A DNA stretch of 64,000 nt from Flavobacteriales bacterium UBA6057 (GTDB lineage Bacteria > Bacteroidota > Bacteroidia > Flavobacteriales_G > Salibacteraceae): assembly GCA_002428995.1 (NCBI GenBank), contig DIYJ01000010.1, forward strand, positions 62,001 to 126,000, written 5' to 3'. The notes beneath the pieces were generated by a model, which was given only the letters and a program-made list of their open reading frames with translations, was not told where the DNA came from and made no database searches. This document shows, piece after piece, positions 19,035 to 28,073 of this stretch (positions within the stretch are counted from its first letter, which is position 1; each line of letters starts with the position of its first letter). Position numbers and translations under genes: made by a program.

Positions 19035-20258
19035 ATGGTAGTATTCTTTACAGTAGTCTCGGTTGTCCTGGCAGTATTAGCCATAGCGCAACTCATTCGT
19101 GTCTTCGAAGTTACCTCCCGACTCAAGGGCGGTGTGAGCCCTTTACCCTCTGATTCAGAAAACAAGTATCAGGGAAGCATGATGTTCCTCTTCATGTTTG
19201 CCTATTTCGGATTCTTTGCATGGTTACTGGCCAAGTATGGTGATAAGGTGCTTCCTACTTCCGGCTCCGTTCACGGTGACACACTTGATACAATCCTTGC
19301 CTTTAACTTTTGGATCATTGGAATTGTGTTTGTGATCACGCACATCTTCCTGTTCTACTTCGCATACAAGTACACCTTCAACAAGGACCGAAAGGCACTT
19401 TATTACACGCACAGTAACAAGCTTGAGATTCTCTGGACTTCTGTTCCAGCCGTGTTCCTTGCTGTGATTGTAATCTATGGATTGTCTGCCTGGATTGATA
19501 TCACCAGCGATGCTCCCGAAGGTTCTATGGTGGTTGAGTTGTATCCAAAGCAATTCGATTGGACTGCACGCTACTCAGGTTCTGATACAGAATTGGGAGC
19601 TTCCAACTACAACATGATCGCCACTAACAATCCACTCGGTGTGATTACCAAGACTTCGATCGAGCAAATGAGTGCTGATCTGGAAGCAGAGATCGCTGAG
19701 TTGGAGGAGGATCTTCAAACCATTCCTCAAGGAGGTTTGAAGTATGAAGAGACCAAGGAACGAATCGCGAAGCGAGGCCGTCAGTTGGATCGCGTGAGGT
19801 CATTCGAAGGTTTAGACATTGCCAGCCTTGAGTCGGGTAATGACGATATCCTCAAGAAGAATGAATTCTATCTGCCAAAGAACAAGAGCGTGAACTTCGT
19901 TTTCAGAAGTCGCGATGTGATTCACAGTGCCTACATGCCTCACTTCAGAGCGCAAATGAACTGTGTTCCCGGTATGACCACTCAATTCCACTTTGTACCT
20001 CAGTACACTACAGAGGAAATGAGGGAAATTACTGGCAATGACGAGTTTGAATACACCCTTCTCTGCAATAAGATTTGCGGAGCCGCACACTACAACATGA
20101 AGATGACAATCAAGGTAGTTGAACAAGAAGAGTTTGACGCTTGGTTGAGTGAACAAGAAACTTTCGCGCAGTCTATCGCCCCAGAAGATGAGGGTGGAGA
20201 AGGTATGGCGTCAGAGAGCGGTAGTAATGGATTAGAAATTTCAATGATCGAACAATAA
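19035..20258 (+). CDS. coxB: Cytochrome c oxidase subunit II
   Basis: The 407-residue protein has N-terminal membrane helices (one near residues 1-22, then ~48-70 and ~90-115, ~135-155) and a C-terminal cupredoxin domain that carries the binuclear CuA site. The ligand set is visible as DVIHSAYMPHFR (His) and C344-x3-C348-x3-H352-x2-M355 in CNKICGAAHYNM. A charged, predicted helical insertion of about 60 residues (~208-270) splits the cupredoxin strands. The acidic C-terminal tail (~375-400) is poorly conserved. Located directly after actF, it suggests a functional supercomplex of alternative complex III with an aa3-type oxidase. Confidence 0.95.
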   Translation: MVVFFTVVSVVLAVLAIAQLIRVFEVTSRLKGGVSPLPSDSENKYQGSMMFLFMFAYFGFFAWLLAKYGDKVLPTSGSVHGDTLDTILAFNFWIIGIVFVITHIFLFYFAYKYTFNKDRKALYYTHSNKLEILWTSVPAVFLAVIVIYGLSAWIDITSDAPEGSMVVELYPKQFDWTARYSGSDTELGASNYNMIATNNPLGVITKTSIEQMSADLEAEIAELEEDLQTIPQGGLKYEETKERIAKRGRQLDRVRSFEGLDIASLESGNDDILKKNEFYLPKNKSVNFVFRSRDVIHSAYMPHFRAQMNCVPGMTTQFHFVPQYTTEEMREITGNDEFEYTLLCNKICGAAHYNMKMTIKVVEQEEFDAWLSEQETFAQSIAPEDEGGEGMASESGSNGLEISMIEQ

Positions 20259-20263
20259 GTATT

Positions 20264-22048
20264 ATGTCAACAGCAACTGCACATAGCGATCATCACCACA
20301 AAGAGACTTTCGTATCAAAGTACCTGTTCAGTCATGATCATAAAATGATCTCGAAGCAATTCCTGATCACAGGAATGATCATGGCAGTCATAGGGATGAT
20401 TATGTCTTCCCTGTTCCGACTGCAACTGGGTTGGCCAGGTGAATCCTTCTGGATTCTCAACGCACTGTTGGGTGACAAATGGGCTCCAGATGGAATCCTT
20501 GATCCTAACATGTACCTGGCACTTGTGACCATTCACGGTACCATCATGGTATTCTTCCTTCTGACGGGTGGTTTGTCTGGAACATTCGCTAATCTGTTGA
20601 TTCCATTGCAGATTGGTGCCAGAGATATGGCTTCAGGGTTCATGAACATGTTGTCATACTGGTTCTTCTTAGCTTCCAGTGTGATCATGGTAGTGTCTCT
20701 GTTTGTAGAAACAGGACCTGCTTCAGGAGGTTGGACTGTTTATCCTCCGTTGAGCGCGTTGCCCGAAGCAATGCCTGGATCAGGTTTGGGTATGACCCTC
20801 TGGCTTGTGTCCATGTCATTGTTCATCGTATCATCATTGCTCGGTGGATTGAACTACGTGGTTACAGTCATCAACTTGCGAACAAAGGGAATGACCATGA
20901 CGCGTCTTCCTTTGAGTATCTGGGCGCTTTTCATCACAGCCGTGCTTGGTGTACTTTCTTTCCCGGTTCTGTTCGCAGCAGCATTGCTTTTGATCTTTGA
21001 CAGAAGTTTCGGTACAAGTTTCTACTTGTCTGACATTCACATCGCAGGTGAGCTCATGGAGCAGAGCGGTGGTAGCCCAATCCTGTATGAGCACTTGTTC
21101 TGGTTCCTCGGTCACCCTGAGGTATACATCGTGCTTCTGCCAGCTCTTGGTATTACATCAGAGGTAATTGCTACCAATGCACGTAAGCCAATCTTCGGCT
21201 ACCGCGCCATGATCGGTTCTATCCTTGCGATTGCTTTCCTTTCATTCATCGTTTGGGGTCACCACATGTTCATCACAGGTATGAACCCATTCCTTGGAGC
21301 GGTTTTCACATTCACCACGTTGTTGATTGCCATCCCCTCTGCGGTAAAGGCGTTTAACTACATCACAACATTGTGGAAGGGAAATATCCGATTCACACCA
21401 GCTATGCTGTTCTCGATTGGGATGGTATCGACCTTTATCTCTGGTGGTGTAACAGGTATTATCCTCGCTGATTCTGCACTCGACATCAACCTGCACGATA
21501 CTTACTTCGTTGTAGCTCACTTCCACATTGTAATGGGACTCTCAGCAGTACTGGCAATGTTTGCCGGAGTTTACCACTGGTTCCCAAAAATGTACGGACG
21601 ATTGATGAATCGAAAGATGGGATACGCTCACTTCTGGCTTACATTCATTACAGCATACGGAGTGTTCTTCCCGCAACACTTCCTCGGTTTGGCTGGGGTG
21701 CCAAGACGTTACTACGAGAACAGTCAATTCCCAATGTTTGATGAATTGGTTGGTCTGAATGAAATGGTCTCGGTATTTGCGATTGTTGGAGCGATGGCTC
21801 AGTTCATCTTCATCTTCAACTTCTTCTACAGCATGTTCAGAGGTCCTAAAGCTTCTCAGAATCCTTGGGGATCCAATACGCTTGAATGGACAACTCCTGT
21901 CGAGCACATTCATGGAAACTGGCCAGGTCCTCTGCCCACAGTTCACCGTTGGGCTTATGACTACAGCAAGCCAGGTAAGGAGCAAGATTTCGTTCCTCAA
22001 ACCGTTCCGCTCGAAGAGGGCGAGCTTGATGGAGGAGCAGGACACTAA
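20264..22048 (+). CDS. coxA: Cytochrome c oxidase subunit I
   Basis: The 594-residue protein is the catalytic subunit of a heme-copper oxygen reductase with about twelve transmembrane helices. Diagnostic segments include the helix VI motif WFLGHPEVYIVLLP, where His and Tyr form the cross-linked CuB pair (A-family), WGHHMF for the other two CuB histidines, and HDTYFVVAHFHIVMG for heme ligands. The start six bases after the cox2 stop indicates co-translation. Subunits III and IV are not in the window and must be elsewhere. A good intrinsic terminator follows at 22070-22100, closing the operon. Confidence 0.96.
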   Translation: MSTATAHSDHHHKETFVSKYLFSHDHKMISKQFLITGMIMAVIGMIMSSLFRLQLGWPGESFWILNALLGDKWAPDGILDPNMYLALVTIHGTIMVFFLLTGGLSGTFANLLIPLQIGARDMASGFMNMLSYWFFLASSVIMVVSLFVETGPASGGWTVYPPLSALPEAMPGSGLGMTLWLVSMSLFIVSSLLGGLNYVVTVINLRTKGMTMTRLPLSIWALFITAVLGVLSFPVLFAAALLLIFDRSFGTSFYLSDIHIAGELMEQSGGSPILYEHLFWFLGHPEVYIVLLPALGITSEVIATNARKPIFGYRAMIGSILAIAFLSFIVWGHHMFITGMNPFLGAVFTFTTLLIAIPSAVKAFNYITTLWKGNIRFTPAMLFSIGMVSTFISGGVTGIILADSALDINLHDTYFVVAHFHIVMGLSAVLAMFAGVYHWFPKMYGRLMNRKMGYAHFWLTFITAYGVFFPQHFLGLAGVPRRYYENSQFPMFDELVGLNEMVSVFAIVGAMAQFIFIFNFFYSMFRGPKASQNPWGSNTLEWTTPVEHIHGNWPGPLPTVHRWAYDYSKPGKEQDFVPQTVPLEEGELDGGAGH

Positions 22049-22069
22049 CCTGAACCTGATATAATATTG

Positions 22070-22100
22070 AAAACCCCGAGCAATCGGGGTTTTTTGTTTT
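22070..22100 (+). terminator. Intrinsic terminator of the act-cox operon
   Basis: AACCCCGA (22072-22079) pairs perfectly with TCGGGGTT (22084-22091) across a 4-base loop and runs into TTTTTTGTTTT, 20 bases after the cox1 stop. The mirrored A tract upstream could also let it work on the other strand. Confidence 0.85.
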
Positions 22101-22135
22101 AAGGGTAGCAGCCTTTCTTTCTACTTTTATCCTTC

Positions 22136-23164
22136 ATGAATTCCAACCTTAATCCCGACAGCTCAGGACTTTCGCAGGCAGATCAGGACATCGAAAAGGT
22201 GTTGAGACCAGCGAGATTTGAAGACTTCTCAGGCCAGGATCAGGTGATAGAGAATCTGAGAATCTTTGTGAAGGCTGCGGTGATGCGTGGAGAAGCTCTG
22301 GATCATGTATTGCTGCATGGCCCTCCCGGATTAGGGAAAACAACACTCGCGAATATCATTGCCAACGAGCTCGAGGTGGGTATTAAAGGAACCAGTGGTC
22401 CTGTATTGGATAAACCTGGAGATCTTGCAGGACTGCTCACAAACCTCAACGAGCGGGATGTCCTGTTCATTGACGAGATCCATCGCCTGAGCCCCATTGT
22501 GGAGGAATTCCTCTATTCAGCCATGGAGGACTACCATATTGACATTCTCATTGATAGCGGCCCCAGTGCTCGTAGCGTAAAGATTGAGCTCGCTCCGTTT
22601 ACGCTTGTCGGAGCCACTACGCGATCAGGATTGTTGACCTCTCCGCTGAGAGCGCGGTTTGGTATCACCTCCCGACTTTCCTACTACAATGCCGATCTGC
22701 TGTCATCCATCATTGAACGTTCAGCTTCGATATTGAACATCAGCATTGACCGCAGTGCAGCTATTGAAATTGCTCGCAGGAGTCGTGGAACACCGCGTAT
22801 CGCAAATGCGTTGCTACGCAGAATCAGAGACTTTGCTCAGATCAAGGGTGATGGAAAGATCAACCTGGAAATCGCTCATTTTGGCCTGGACGCACTTAAC
22901 GTGGATACCTATGGCCTGGATGAAATGGACAATAAGATCCTCAGCACCATCATCGCCAAGTTCTCCGGTGGTCCGGTCGGCTTAACCACAATAGCTACTG
23001 CGGTGGGCGAACAAGCAGGCACCATCGAAGAGGTCTACGAACCATTTCTGATTCAGGAAGGCTTTCTGCACCGTACTCCGCGCGGTAGAATGGCCACAGA
23101 GCAGGCCTACAAGCACTTGAATAGAAAGCGTCCTGCCGGAAGCCAGAATAACCTTTTCGACTGA
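22136..23164 (+). CDS. ruvB: Holliday junction branch migration ATPase RuvB
   Basis: The 342-residue AAA+ motor of the RuvABC complex shows a Walker A (GPPGLGKTT, about residue 63), Walker B (LFIDEIH), sensor 1 (GATTRSG) and arginine finger region (SPLRARFG). The C-terminal winged-helix DNA-binding domain ends with [19 protein letters not shown]. The gene is unlinked to ruvA, which lies 9 kb away behind maeB. A near-consensus -7 box (TACTTTTA, 22122-22129) ends six bases before the ATG. queG follows after two bases, so the two are likely co-transcribed. Confidence 0.97.
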   Translation: MNSNLNPDSSGLSQADQDIEKVLRPARFEDFSGQDQVIENLRIFVKAAVMRGEALDHVLLHGPPGLGKTTLANIIANELEVGIKGTSGPVLDKPGDLAGLLTNLNERDVLFIDEIHRLSPIVEEFLYSAMEDYHIDILIDSGPSARSVKIELAPFTLVGATTRSGLLTSPLRARFGITSRLSYYNADLLSSIIERSASILNISIDRSAAIEIARRSRGTPRIANALLRRIRDFAQIKGDGKINLEIAHFGLDALNVDTYGLDEMDNKILSTIIAKFSGGPVGLTTIATAVGEQAGTIEEVYEPFLIQEGFLHRTPRGRMATEQAYKHLNRKRPAGSQNNLFD

Positions 23165-23166
23165 CC

Positions 23167-24117
23167 ATGAACCTGAAGCTCTCGGCCAGGGCTGAGACTG
23201 TGAAGCAACTCGCTGCCGAGTTGGGCTTCATGGATTGCAGGATCGCCAAAGCAGAGTTTCTCGAAGAGGAGGCGCGACAGCTAGAGACTTGGTTAGAACT
23301 TAACCATCATGGAGAGATGGCGTACATGGGCAATCACTTCGACAAACGCGTGGATCCAACAAAGCTGGTTGAAGGCGCCAAAAGTGTCATTGTCCTGAGT
23401 AAGAATTACTACCCGGAGGTTCAGCAAACAACCGATGCGCCAAAGCTGGCGAAGTACGCTTACGGAAGAGATTACCACAAGGTCATCAGAAAGCATTTGA
23501 AGTCGCTGCTCAGGGAACTATCGGAACGTTTTGGAGAGATACAAGGACGTGGATTTGTAGATTCTGCGCCTGTGCTGGAAAAAGCATGGGCAAAGCATGC
23601 AGGGTTAGGTTGGATGGGAAAGCACACTAATATTCTGTCCAAGAAGAAGGGTTCGTTCTTCTTTCTTGCAGTCTTGATCGTGGATATTGAGCTAGCCCCG
23701 GATGGAGCCGTTACGGATCACTGTGGGCGTTGCACGGCTTGCATAGATGCATGCCCAACGGATGCTATTGTACAACCCTATCTGCTGGATGCATCGAAAT
23801 GCATATCCTACTACACGATAGAACTGAAGAGCTCCGATCTACCTGGGTCTCAACAAGGCAAATTCCAGAACTGGATGTTTGGGTGTGATATCTGCCAGGA
23901 TGTGTGCCCCTGGAACCGTTTCAGTCAGCCTCATAACGAGGACGATTTTCATCCTAAGGCTGGACTTCTGGACATGGATTCGAATGATTGGAACCAGCTG
24001 AAGGTGGAAACCTTTAACGAACTATTTCACGGTTCTGCAGTGAAGCGCACCGGCTACGAAGGCTTGATGCGGAATATTCGATTTCTGGCTACTCAGGAGA
24101 GCGCAGATAGCGAATGA
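23167..24117 (+). CDS. queG: Epoxyqueuosine reductase QueG
   Basis: The 316-residue cytoplasmic enzyme reduces epoxyqueuosine to queuosine in the tRNA anticodon wobble position, using cobalamin and two [4Fe-4S] clusters. The cluster motifs are plain: HCGRCTACIDACPTDAIV (about residues 192-209) and CDICQDVCPWNR (~residues 240-251). The family hallmark FVDSAPVLEKAWAKHAGLGWMGKH (~residues 130-153) is present in full. It follows ruvB by two bases. Its 3' end overlaps the convergent PorT-like gene by 29 bases. Confidence 0.94.
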   Translation: MNLKLSARAETVKQLAAELGFMDCRIAKAEFLEEEARQLETWLELNHHGEMAYMGNHFDKRVDPTKLVEGAKSVIVLSKNYYPEVQQTTDAPKLAKYAYGRDYHKVIRKHLKSLLRELSERFGEIQGRGFVDSAPVLEKAWAKHAGLGWMGKHTNILSKKKGSFFFLAVLIVDIELAPDGAVTDHCGRCTACIDACPTDAIVQPYLLDASKCISYYTIELKSSDLPGSQQGKFQNWMFGCDICQDVCPWNRFSQPHNEDDFHPKAGLLDMDSNDWNQLKVETFNELFHGSAVKRTGYEGLMRNIRFLATQESADSE

Positions 24118-24745
24118 TTGTGAAAGAGAGGGCATCATTGTAAGAACCTCCTAAAAAGCCAAACCAGGGCACGAGAACGCGTTGGTTAGCGATGGGAATG
24201 ATGGAGCGATGATACCTCGCATTGAAGATCCAGTTCTTCGTTAGTGGTAGATTGGCGCCAAGATTAAAGGCCAGTTCGTAGGTGTTGAAATCAAAGATGG
24301 AATTGGTGACAGTGCCAAACTCGTCCTCCTCGGTGGAACTGATGAAGATGCCATTGGTAAGTCCCGTTTCAAATTGAAACTTCCAAGTCTTGAATTTGAC
24401 CAGCAATGGAATATCAATGTAGTGAAGGTTGATTCGATAAGAATCTAGTTTACCCTTGTCTGGATCTGCTGGATCTCTGCTACCGCGATTGCAGTAGTTG
24501 ATTTCCATCTGAATGTCGGTCTTATCTCCCAGTGGAGTGAAGATGAGTACACCTCCCGTGGGACCTACCTTGTTGTACCCACCATAATTATCACCTGCTA
24601 TCTGACTGGTACATAAACCCAGCTTGACACCGGCTGTAAAGCTTCCGAATTGACGTACTTCCTCGGATTGCCCAACGGCAAGCAAAGGCAGTATCGCCAG
24701 CAGGGCGATGAGCCCAATGCAGTTAGTTGCTTTGGGTGGAATCAT
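24089..24745 (-). CDS. Outer membrane beta-barrel protein (PorT-like)
   Basis: The 218-residue protein has a signal peptide (IGLIALLAILPLLAVGQ) and a mature part of alternating beta strands beginning GSFTAGVKLGLCTSQIAGD, the usual opening of the PorT/opacity-type 'outer membrane beta-barrel protein' family in Bacteroidota. It is last in a minus-strand group with the Omp28, DUF6029 and TlpA-like genes; its start overlaps the Omp28 gene by 23 bases, suggesting translational coupling. Its end overlaps queG by 29 bases. Family membership is clear from pattern; a link to the type IX secretion protein PorT is only by similarity. Confidence 0.75.
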   Translation of the reverse strand: MIPPKATNCIGLIALLAILPLLAVGQSEEVRQFGSFTAGVKLGLCTSQIAGDNYGGYNKVGPTGGVLIFTPLGDKTDIQMEINYCNRGSRDPADPDKGKLDSYRINLHYIDIPLLVKFKTWKFQFETGLTNGIFISSTEEDEFGTVTNSIFDFNTYELAFNLGANLPLTKNWIFNARYHRSIIPIANQRVLVPWFGFLGGSYNDALSFTIIRYLRSPE

Positions 24746-25664
24746 TGCCTACCACGTGCACGTGAACTTCTTCCGACTGGATGATGTCCTGACTATTGGA
24801 GTTGATCACGTAAGCGACAATGGAGCAATTGGTAGGATCCAATACATTCTCAGGAACCAGGTAGTAGTATTCACCTCCGAACCATTCATCTGTGAGAAGG
24901 CCAGTCGCTGGAATTACCACTTCTCCAAACACTCCTCGCTCATTGTTTAGGTGAGCGCGCAATACGTGCTTGTGAACGTATTCAGGATTGATCTTACCCG
25001 GGAATTCATCTTGATTCAGACGCTGATCCTTTTGACCGTCTACAACGCTATCTTCCAGACAGAGTAACACCAATCTGTGTTCTTCGGTAAAGTCTGTAAG
25101 AAGCTGAGCAGCCAGGGAAATGGCGAACGCGTTGCTATCTGCAACGTAATCTGCTTCAAGGCCAATACCAATGCTGGCTGAGCTGCCAATTTCATCATCG
25201 ATGGGTGTCGTCCAGTTCGCGAAACTGGTGAACACACCTTTCTTGTCACCGCCATTCGGATCGTCTATTCGATTGATCAACACGCTGGGGTAACCTGCGC
25301 CTTCCATGTAAATGGTATTCAACTCATCTCCATAAGGCGTTTTGAAATCCGTGGTCAACTTGGGAGGCTTCACATCCGCAAAGCTCCCGGCATGAACGGA
25401 AACCACAATGATTTCATCATTCGCGTTCTTTTGCTGATCTATCAAGCGCTCTGTACTTGCGGGACATCCCTGGCAATCATGGCCGGTGAACTCTTCCACG
25501 AACACCTTTCTGGAAGCCACATGAATGTTTGCACTATCAATAACAGGAAAGACGAGACCTACAGCCGTAGGCTCTTCTACAGGAGCTGGAACAGGTTCGT
25601 CAACTTTATCACAACTCGCGAGAACGAGTGCAAAGAGAAAGGTGGTACCAAGAAGCTTTTTCAT
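24723..25664 (-). CDS. Omp28-related lipoprotein with a thioredoxin-like CxxC site
   Basis: The 313-residue protein starts with a lipoprotein signal (MKKLLGTTFLFALVLASC, lipidated Cys18), followed by a Pro/Glu/Val linker. The next segment, VFVEEFTGHDCQGCPAST (residues ~54-71), is the thioredoxin-fold active-site strand and helix with C64-x-x-C67, typical of Omp28-family proteins. The C-terminal half is beta-rich. It is flanked by DUF6029 and PorT-like barrel genes and lies downstream of a TlpA-like thioredoxin, so an envelope redox or barrel-associated role is plausible. No disulfide partner can be named. Confidence 0.82.
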   Translation of the reverse strand: MKKLLGTTFLFALVLASCDKVDEPVPAPVEEPTAVGLVFPVIDSANIHVASRKVFVEEFTGHDCQGCPASTERLIDQQKNANDEIIVVSVHAGSFADVKPPKLTTDFKTPYGDELNTIYMEGAGYPSVLINRIDDPNGGDKKGVFTSFANWTTPIDDEIGSSASIGIGLEADYVADSNAFAISLAAQLLTDFTEEHRLVLLCLEDSVVDGQKDQRLNQDEFPGKINPEYVHKHVLRAHLNNERGVFGEVVIPATGLLTDEWFGGEYYYLVPENVLDPTNCSIVAYVINSNSQDIIQSEEVHVHVVGNDSTQSN

Positions 25665-25675
25665 TGTCGTATTTT

Positions 25676-27391
25676 TTAAAAACTGCTTGTGATGGCTAAT
25701 GTCAGACCATTTGCGGCCGGAACGTTTCTACAAACACCCCCAACGCAGAAAATACCTGCTCGTTGGCGTCCATATCCCAAACTAAAGCGGTTGGCTTTGT
25801 TTACATAGACGACTTGAGCGGTAGGATAGTGAATCTCCAAATCAGGATTTGGATTATCATAGTTGTATTGATCCAATACGGTAAAGAACCAGTGAGGCGA
25901 AATACCATACTCAATCAATCCAAACGCCCAATCGCCTTGGTCTTGTTCTGAGAACAGTGTCTGAGCTTCAATTCGGATCGAGTGCTTTTTAGAGATCTTG
26001 TAAAGTACGTCTACGATTCCGATTTCAGCAAATACACTCTTGTTGGTGGCTGTTCCCTGTACCAAATCGATGTTGTACTGGAAGTGCACGTAGGTGAGCT
26101 TCACCTTCAGCTTCTTGCTGAATTTGCGATCGATCTCAATATTGTAATCCCGGTAATAAACCTCATCGCCAATGCTAAAGAGGTCCACATCATAACCCTG
26201 GCGGGTTGGATCATCCGGAAGGTATTCGTTGGTTGCCAGCTCATCAACAGATGAAAGCTGGGTGGTATCATGTCCGTTGATGAAGGAAGCGTTGATCTGG
26301 ATGGTGGTTCCGTACTTCCCGCCCAGTTTTGAGCCTCTTTTGATCTTGTAGATCATATCTGCCTGAATCCCAATCTCGCCATTAGGCTGCGTTGCATAAG
26401 GGTAGAGTGTAGCCGCCAGGTTGTAAGTGTGCTGACGTGTAAGAGCCGGCAGGTAGTTGATGAACACATCATTAATGAGCGCATTTCGATCACTTCTGAA
26501 GCTCATGTTGTCCATCGTCTTACCCTGAACGTTTAAGCCGAAGCCTTTTCGGGAATAAGTGGCAGACAAAAACAATCCCTGTCCCGGTCGATAGATGTAG
26601 TTGTTATCGGCACTTGGGTCATTGATCTTATACACGTACTCACCGACCACACCAAAGTTTTTGTAGTCCAGCTGCATTCTACCCGCGTAGCTTCCCACGT
26701 TCTCCGGCAGCTCAAGGTCACTGGCACCGCGCTCTTGAAATTTACTTACAAAGCTTCCACCTAAGCTGAGTCTCAGCGGGCTGGATTCAAGGGTTTGCAC
26801 CAGTTCGTTGATCTGGAGTTCTCCATCAAAAGCACGAACAAATCCATCACTCTTATCCCAGTAGTAGCGCTGATCACCGATCAGACCTTTCAGGTAAACA
26901 CCCTGAAAAGGCGAATACTTTAATCGAACCCCATCGAAGGCGTTGTCGATACCAAGCGCTCTTTCCTCATAGCTTCTGAGGATCATTCCCGAGCCAAACT
27001 GCTCGTAGAAGTTTCCTGCAGTCACTTCCAGTCCTTCCTTAGAGTATGTCGCATAGCGGAAAGGGATGCCGATCTGCTCGTTTCCGAATCGAGGATCGAA
27101 ACCCTGAACAGGAGGTAGGTAAGACTCAATGCGAACACCAGCAGAAAAATTGCCCTTGGTGAAGATCAGGTTTGTAAATGCGTTGATGCCGCTCTTTTCA
27201 GGAACAATCGGTGCCCCAATGAGGCTGTCGCGATTGTAACTCTGCGCATAGATATCCACGTTTCCGTGTATTTGACCTCCTTGCAGCAATCCCTGTTGTT
27301 CTTCAGACTGCTGTGCAAACAGGGGAGAAGAGAAGAGGGAAAGAGCAGAAAAGGCACAAAGCGCCCAGGTGTAAGTGGTGTTAGTTTTCAA
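25676..27391 (-). CDS. DUF6029 family outer membrane protein
   Basis: The 571-residue protein has a signal peptide (LFSSPLFAQ) and a mature region of repeating amphipathic strands rich in Tyr, Gly and Asn, ending in a hydrophobic SSF. The opening GLLQGGQIHGNVDIYAQSYN and the internal GNFYEQFGSGMILRSYEER pattern fit the DUF6029 family often found next to TlpA-like and Omp28 genes in Flavobacteriales. A barrel in the outer membrane is likely; its cargo is unknown. The gap to the upstream TlpA-like gene is 15 bases and to the downstream Omp28 gene 11, so the four form one operon. Confidence 0.75.
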   Translation of the reverse strand: MKTNTTYTWALCAFSALSLFSSPLFAQQSEEQQGLLQGGQIHGNVDIYAQSYNRDSLIGAPIVPEKSGINAFTNLIFTKGNFSAGVRIESYLPPVQGFDPRFGNEQIGIPFRYATYSKEGLEVTAGNFYEQFGSGMILRSYEERALGIDNAFDGVRLKYSPFQGVYLKGLIGDQRYYWDKSDGFVRAFDGELQINELVQTLESSPLRLSLGGSFVSKFQERGASDLELPENVGSYAGRMQLDYKNFGVVGEYVYKINDPSADNNYIYRPGQGLFLSATYSRKGFGLNVQGKTMDNMSFRSDRNALINDVFINYLPALTRQHTYNLAATLYPYATQPNGEIGIQADMIYKIKRGSKLGGKYGTTIQINASFINGHDTTQLSSVDELATNEYLPDDPTRQGYDVDLFSIGDEVYYRDYNIEIDRKFSKKLKVKLTYVHFQYNIDLVQGTATNKSVFAEIGIVDVLYKISKKHSIRIEAQTLFSEQDQGDWAFGLIEYGISPHWFFTVLDQYNYDNPNPDLEIHYPTAQVVYVNKANRFSLGYGRQRAGIFCVGGVCRNVPAANGLTLAITSSF

Positions 27392-27406
27392 GTAGTAGGT
27401 AGGTTT

Positions 27407-27919
27407 CTATTCAGAAATGCTCTCGCCATTCGAAAGCTTAACGACAAGGTCATAAAGCTCCAATTCATCTCCCGGAGCATAAGAGTTGTGTTGCCAAACG
27501 ATGTTTCCATCAGAATCTACGAGGAAGGTATGTGGAACATTGTTCACATTCATAGCGCGCTTGAAGTCGCCATTCGGATCCAGCAGCACATCATAATCCC
27601 AGCTTTGACCATTTACGTATGGCTTCACCTTGGGAACGTTCCGTGCATCATCAATGGAAACTGCGACCAGTTTTACTCCGGTTTCATCCTGCCAGTCAAT
27701 GTAATCTTCTGCGATGGCGTTCAGCTCTCGCTTACAAGGACTGCACCATGTAGCCCAAAAGCTGATGATGATCGGACCATCTTCATTCTTGATATCAGCT
27801 GTTTGATAAGGCTGCTGATCCAGGGTTTTGATTTGTACATCAGGGATTTTGCGCCCGCTGTATGGTGCAGAAGCCATGCTCATCAAGAGCACCAAGGCGC
27901 TAAAAAGTAAAACACGCAT
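27407..27919 (-). CDS. TlpA-like periplasmic thioredoxin
   Basis: The 170-residue protein has an N-terminal signal sequence (MRVLLFSALVLLMSMASA) and a thioredoxin fold of the TlpA/AhpC-TSA type. The active site WATWCSPCKRE (C59, C62) is intact and the cis-Pro region is VNNVPHTFLVD (about residue 120). It should act as a thiol-disulfide reductase in the periplasm. It heads the minus-strand group TlpA-like - DUF6029 - Omp28 - PorT-like, in which the Omp28 protein has its own CxxC. An exact -7 box lies 19 bases before the ATG. Confidence 0.88.
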   Translation of the reverse strand: MRVLLFSALVLLMSMASAPYSGRKIPDVQIKTLDQQPYQTADIKNEDGPIIISFWATWCSPCKRELNAIAEDYIDWQDETGVKLVAVSIDDARNVPKVKPYVNGQSWDYDVLLDPNGDFKRAMNVNNVPHTFLVDSDGNIVWQHNSYAPGDELELYDLVVKLSNGESISE

Positions 27920-27938
27920 ATCTTAAAATTAAGGTTGA

Positions 27939-27946
27939 CAAATGTA
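27939..27946 (-). promoter_or_regulatory. TAnnTTTG-type -7 box of the tlpA-like operon
   Basis: TACATTTG on the minus strand is an exact consensus match 19 bases before the start codon at 27919. The surrounding 153-base gap (27920-28073) also contains a small CCGAC/GTCGG inverted repeat near 27978-27996 of no clear function. Confidence 0.5.
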
Positions 27947-28073
27947 TCAGTTACCCATGACTGTGCCGTTTTTCCGCCCGACTGTTTTCTTGTCGGTTGC
28001 TTGGATAGCTAAATCCATAGAATTACACGTTTGGCTTATCAATCAGAGGTTTCGAAGTCTCGCGTCTTGGAAA

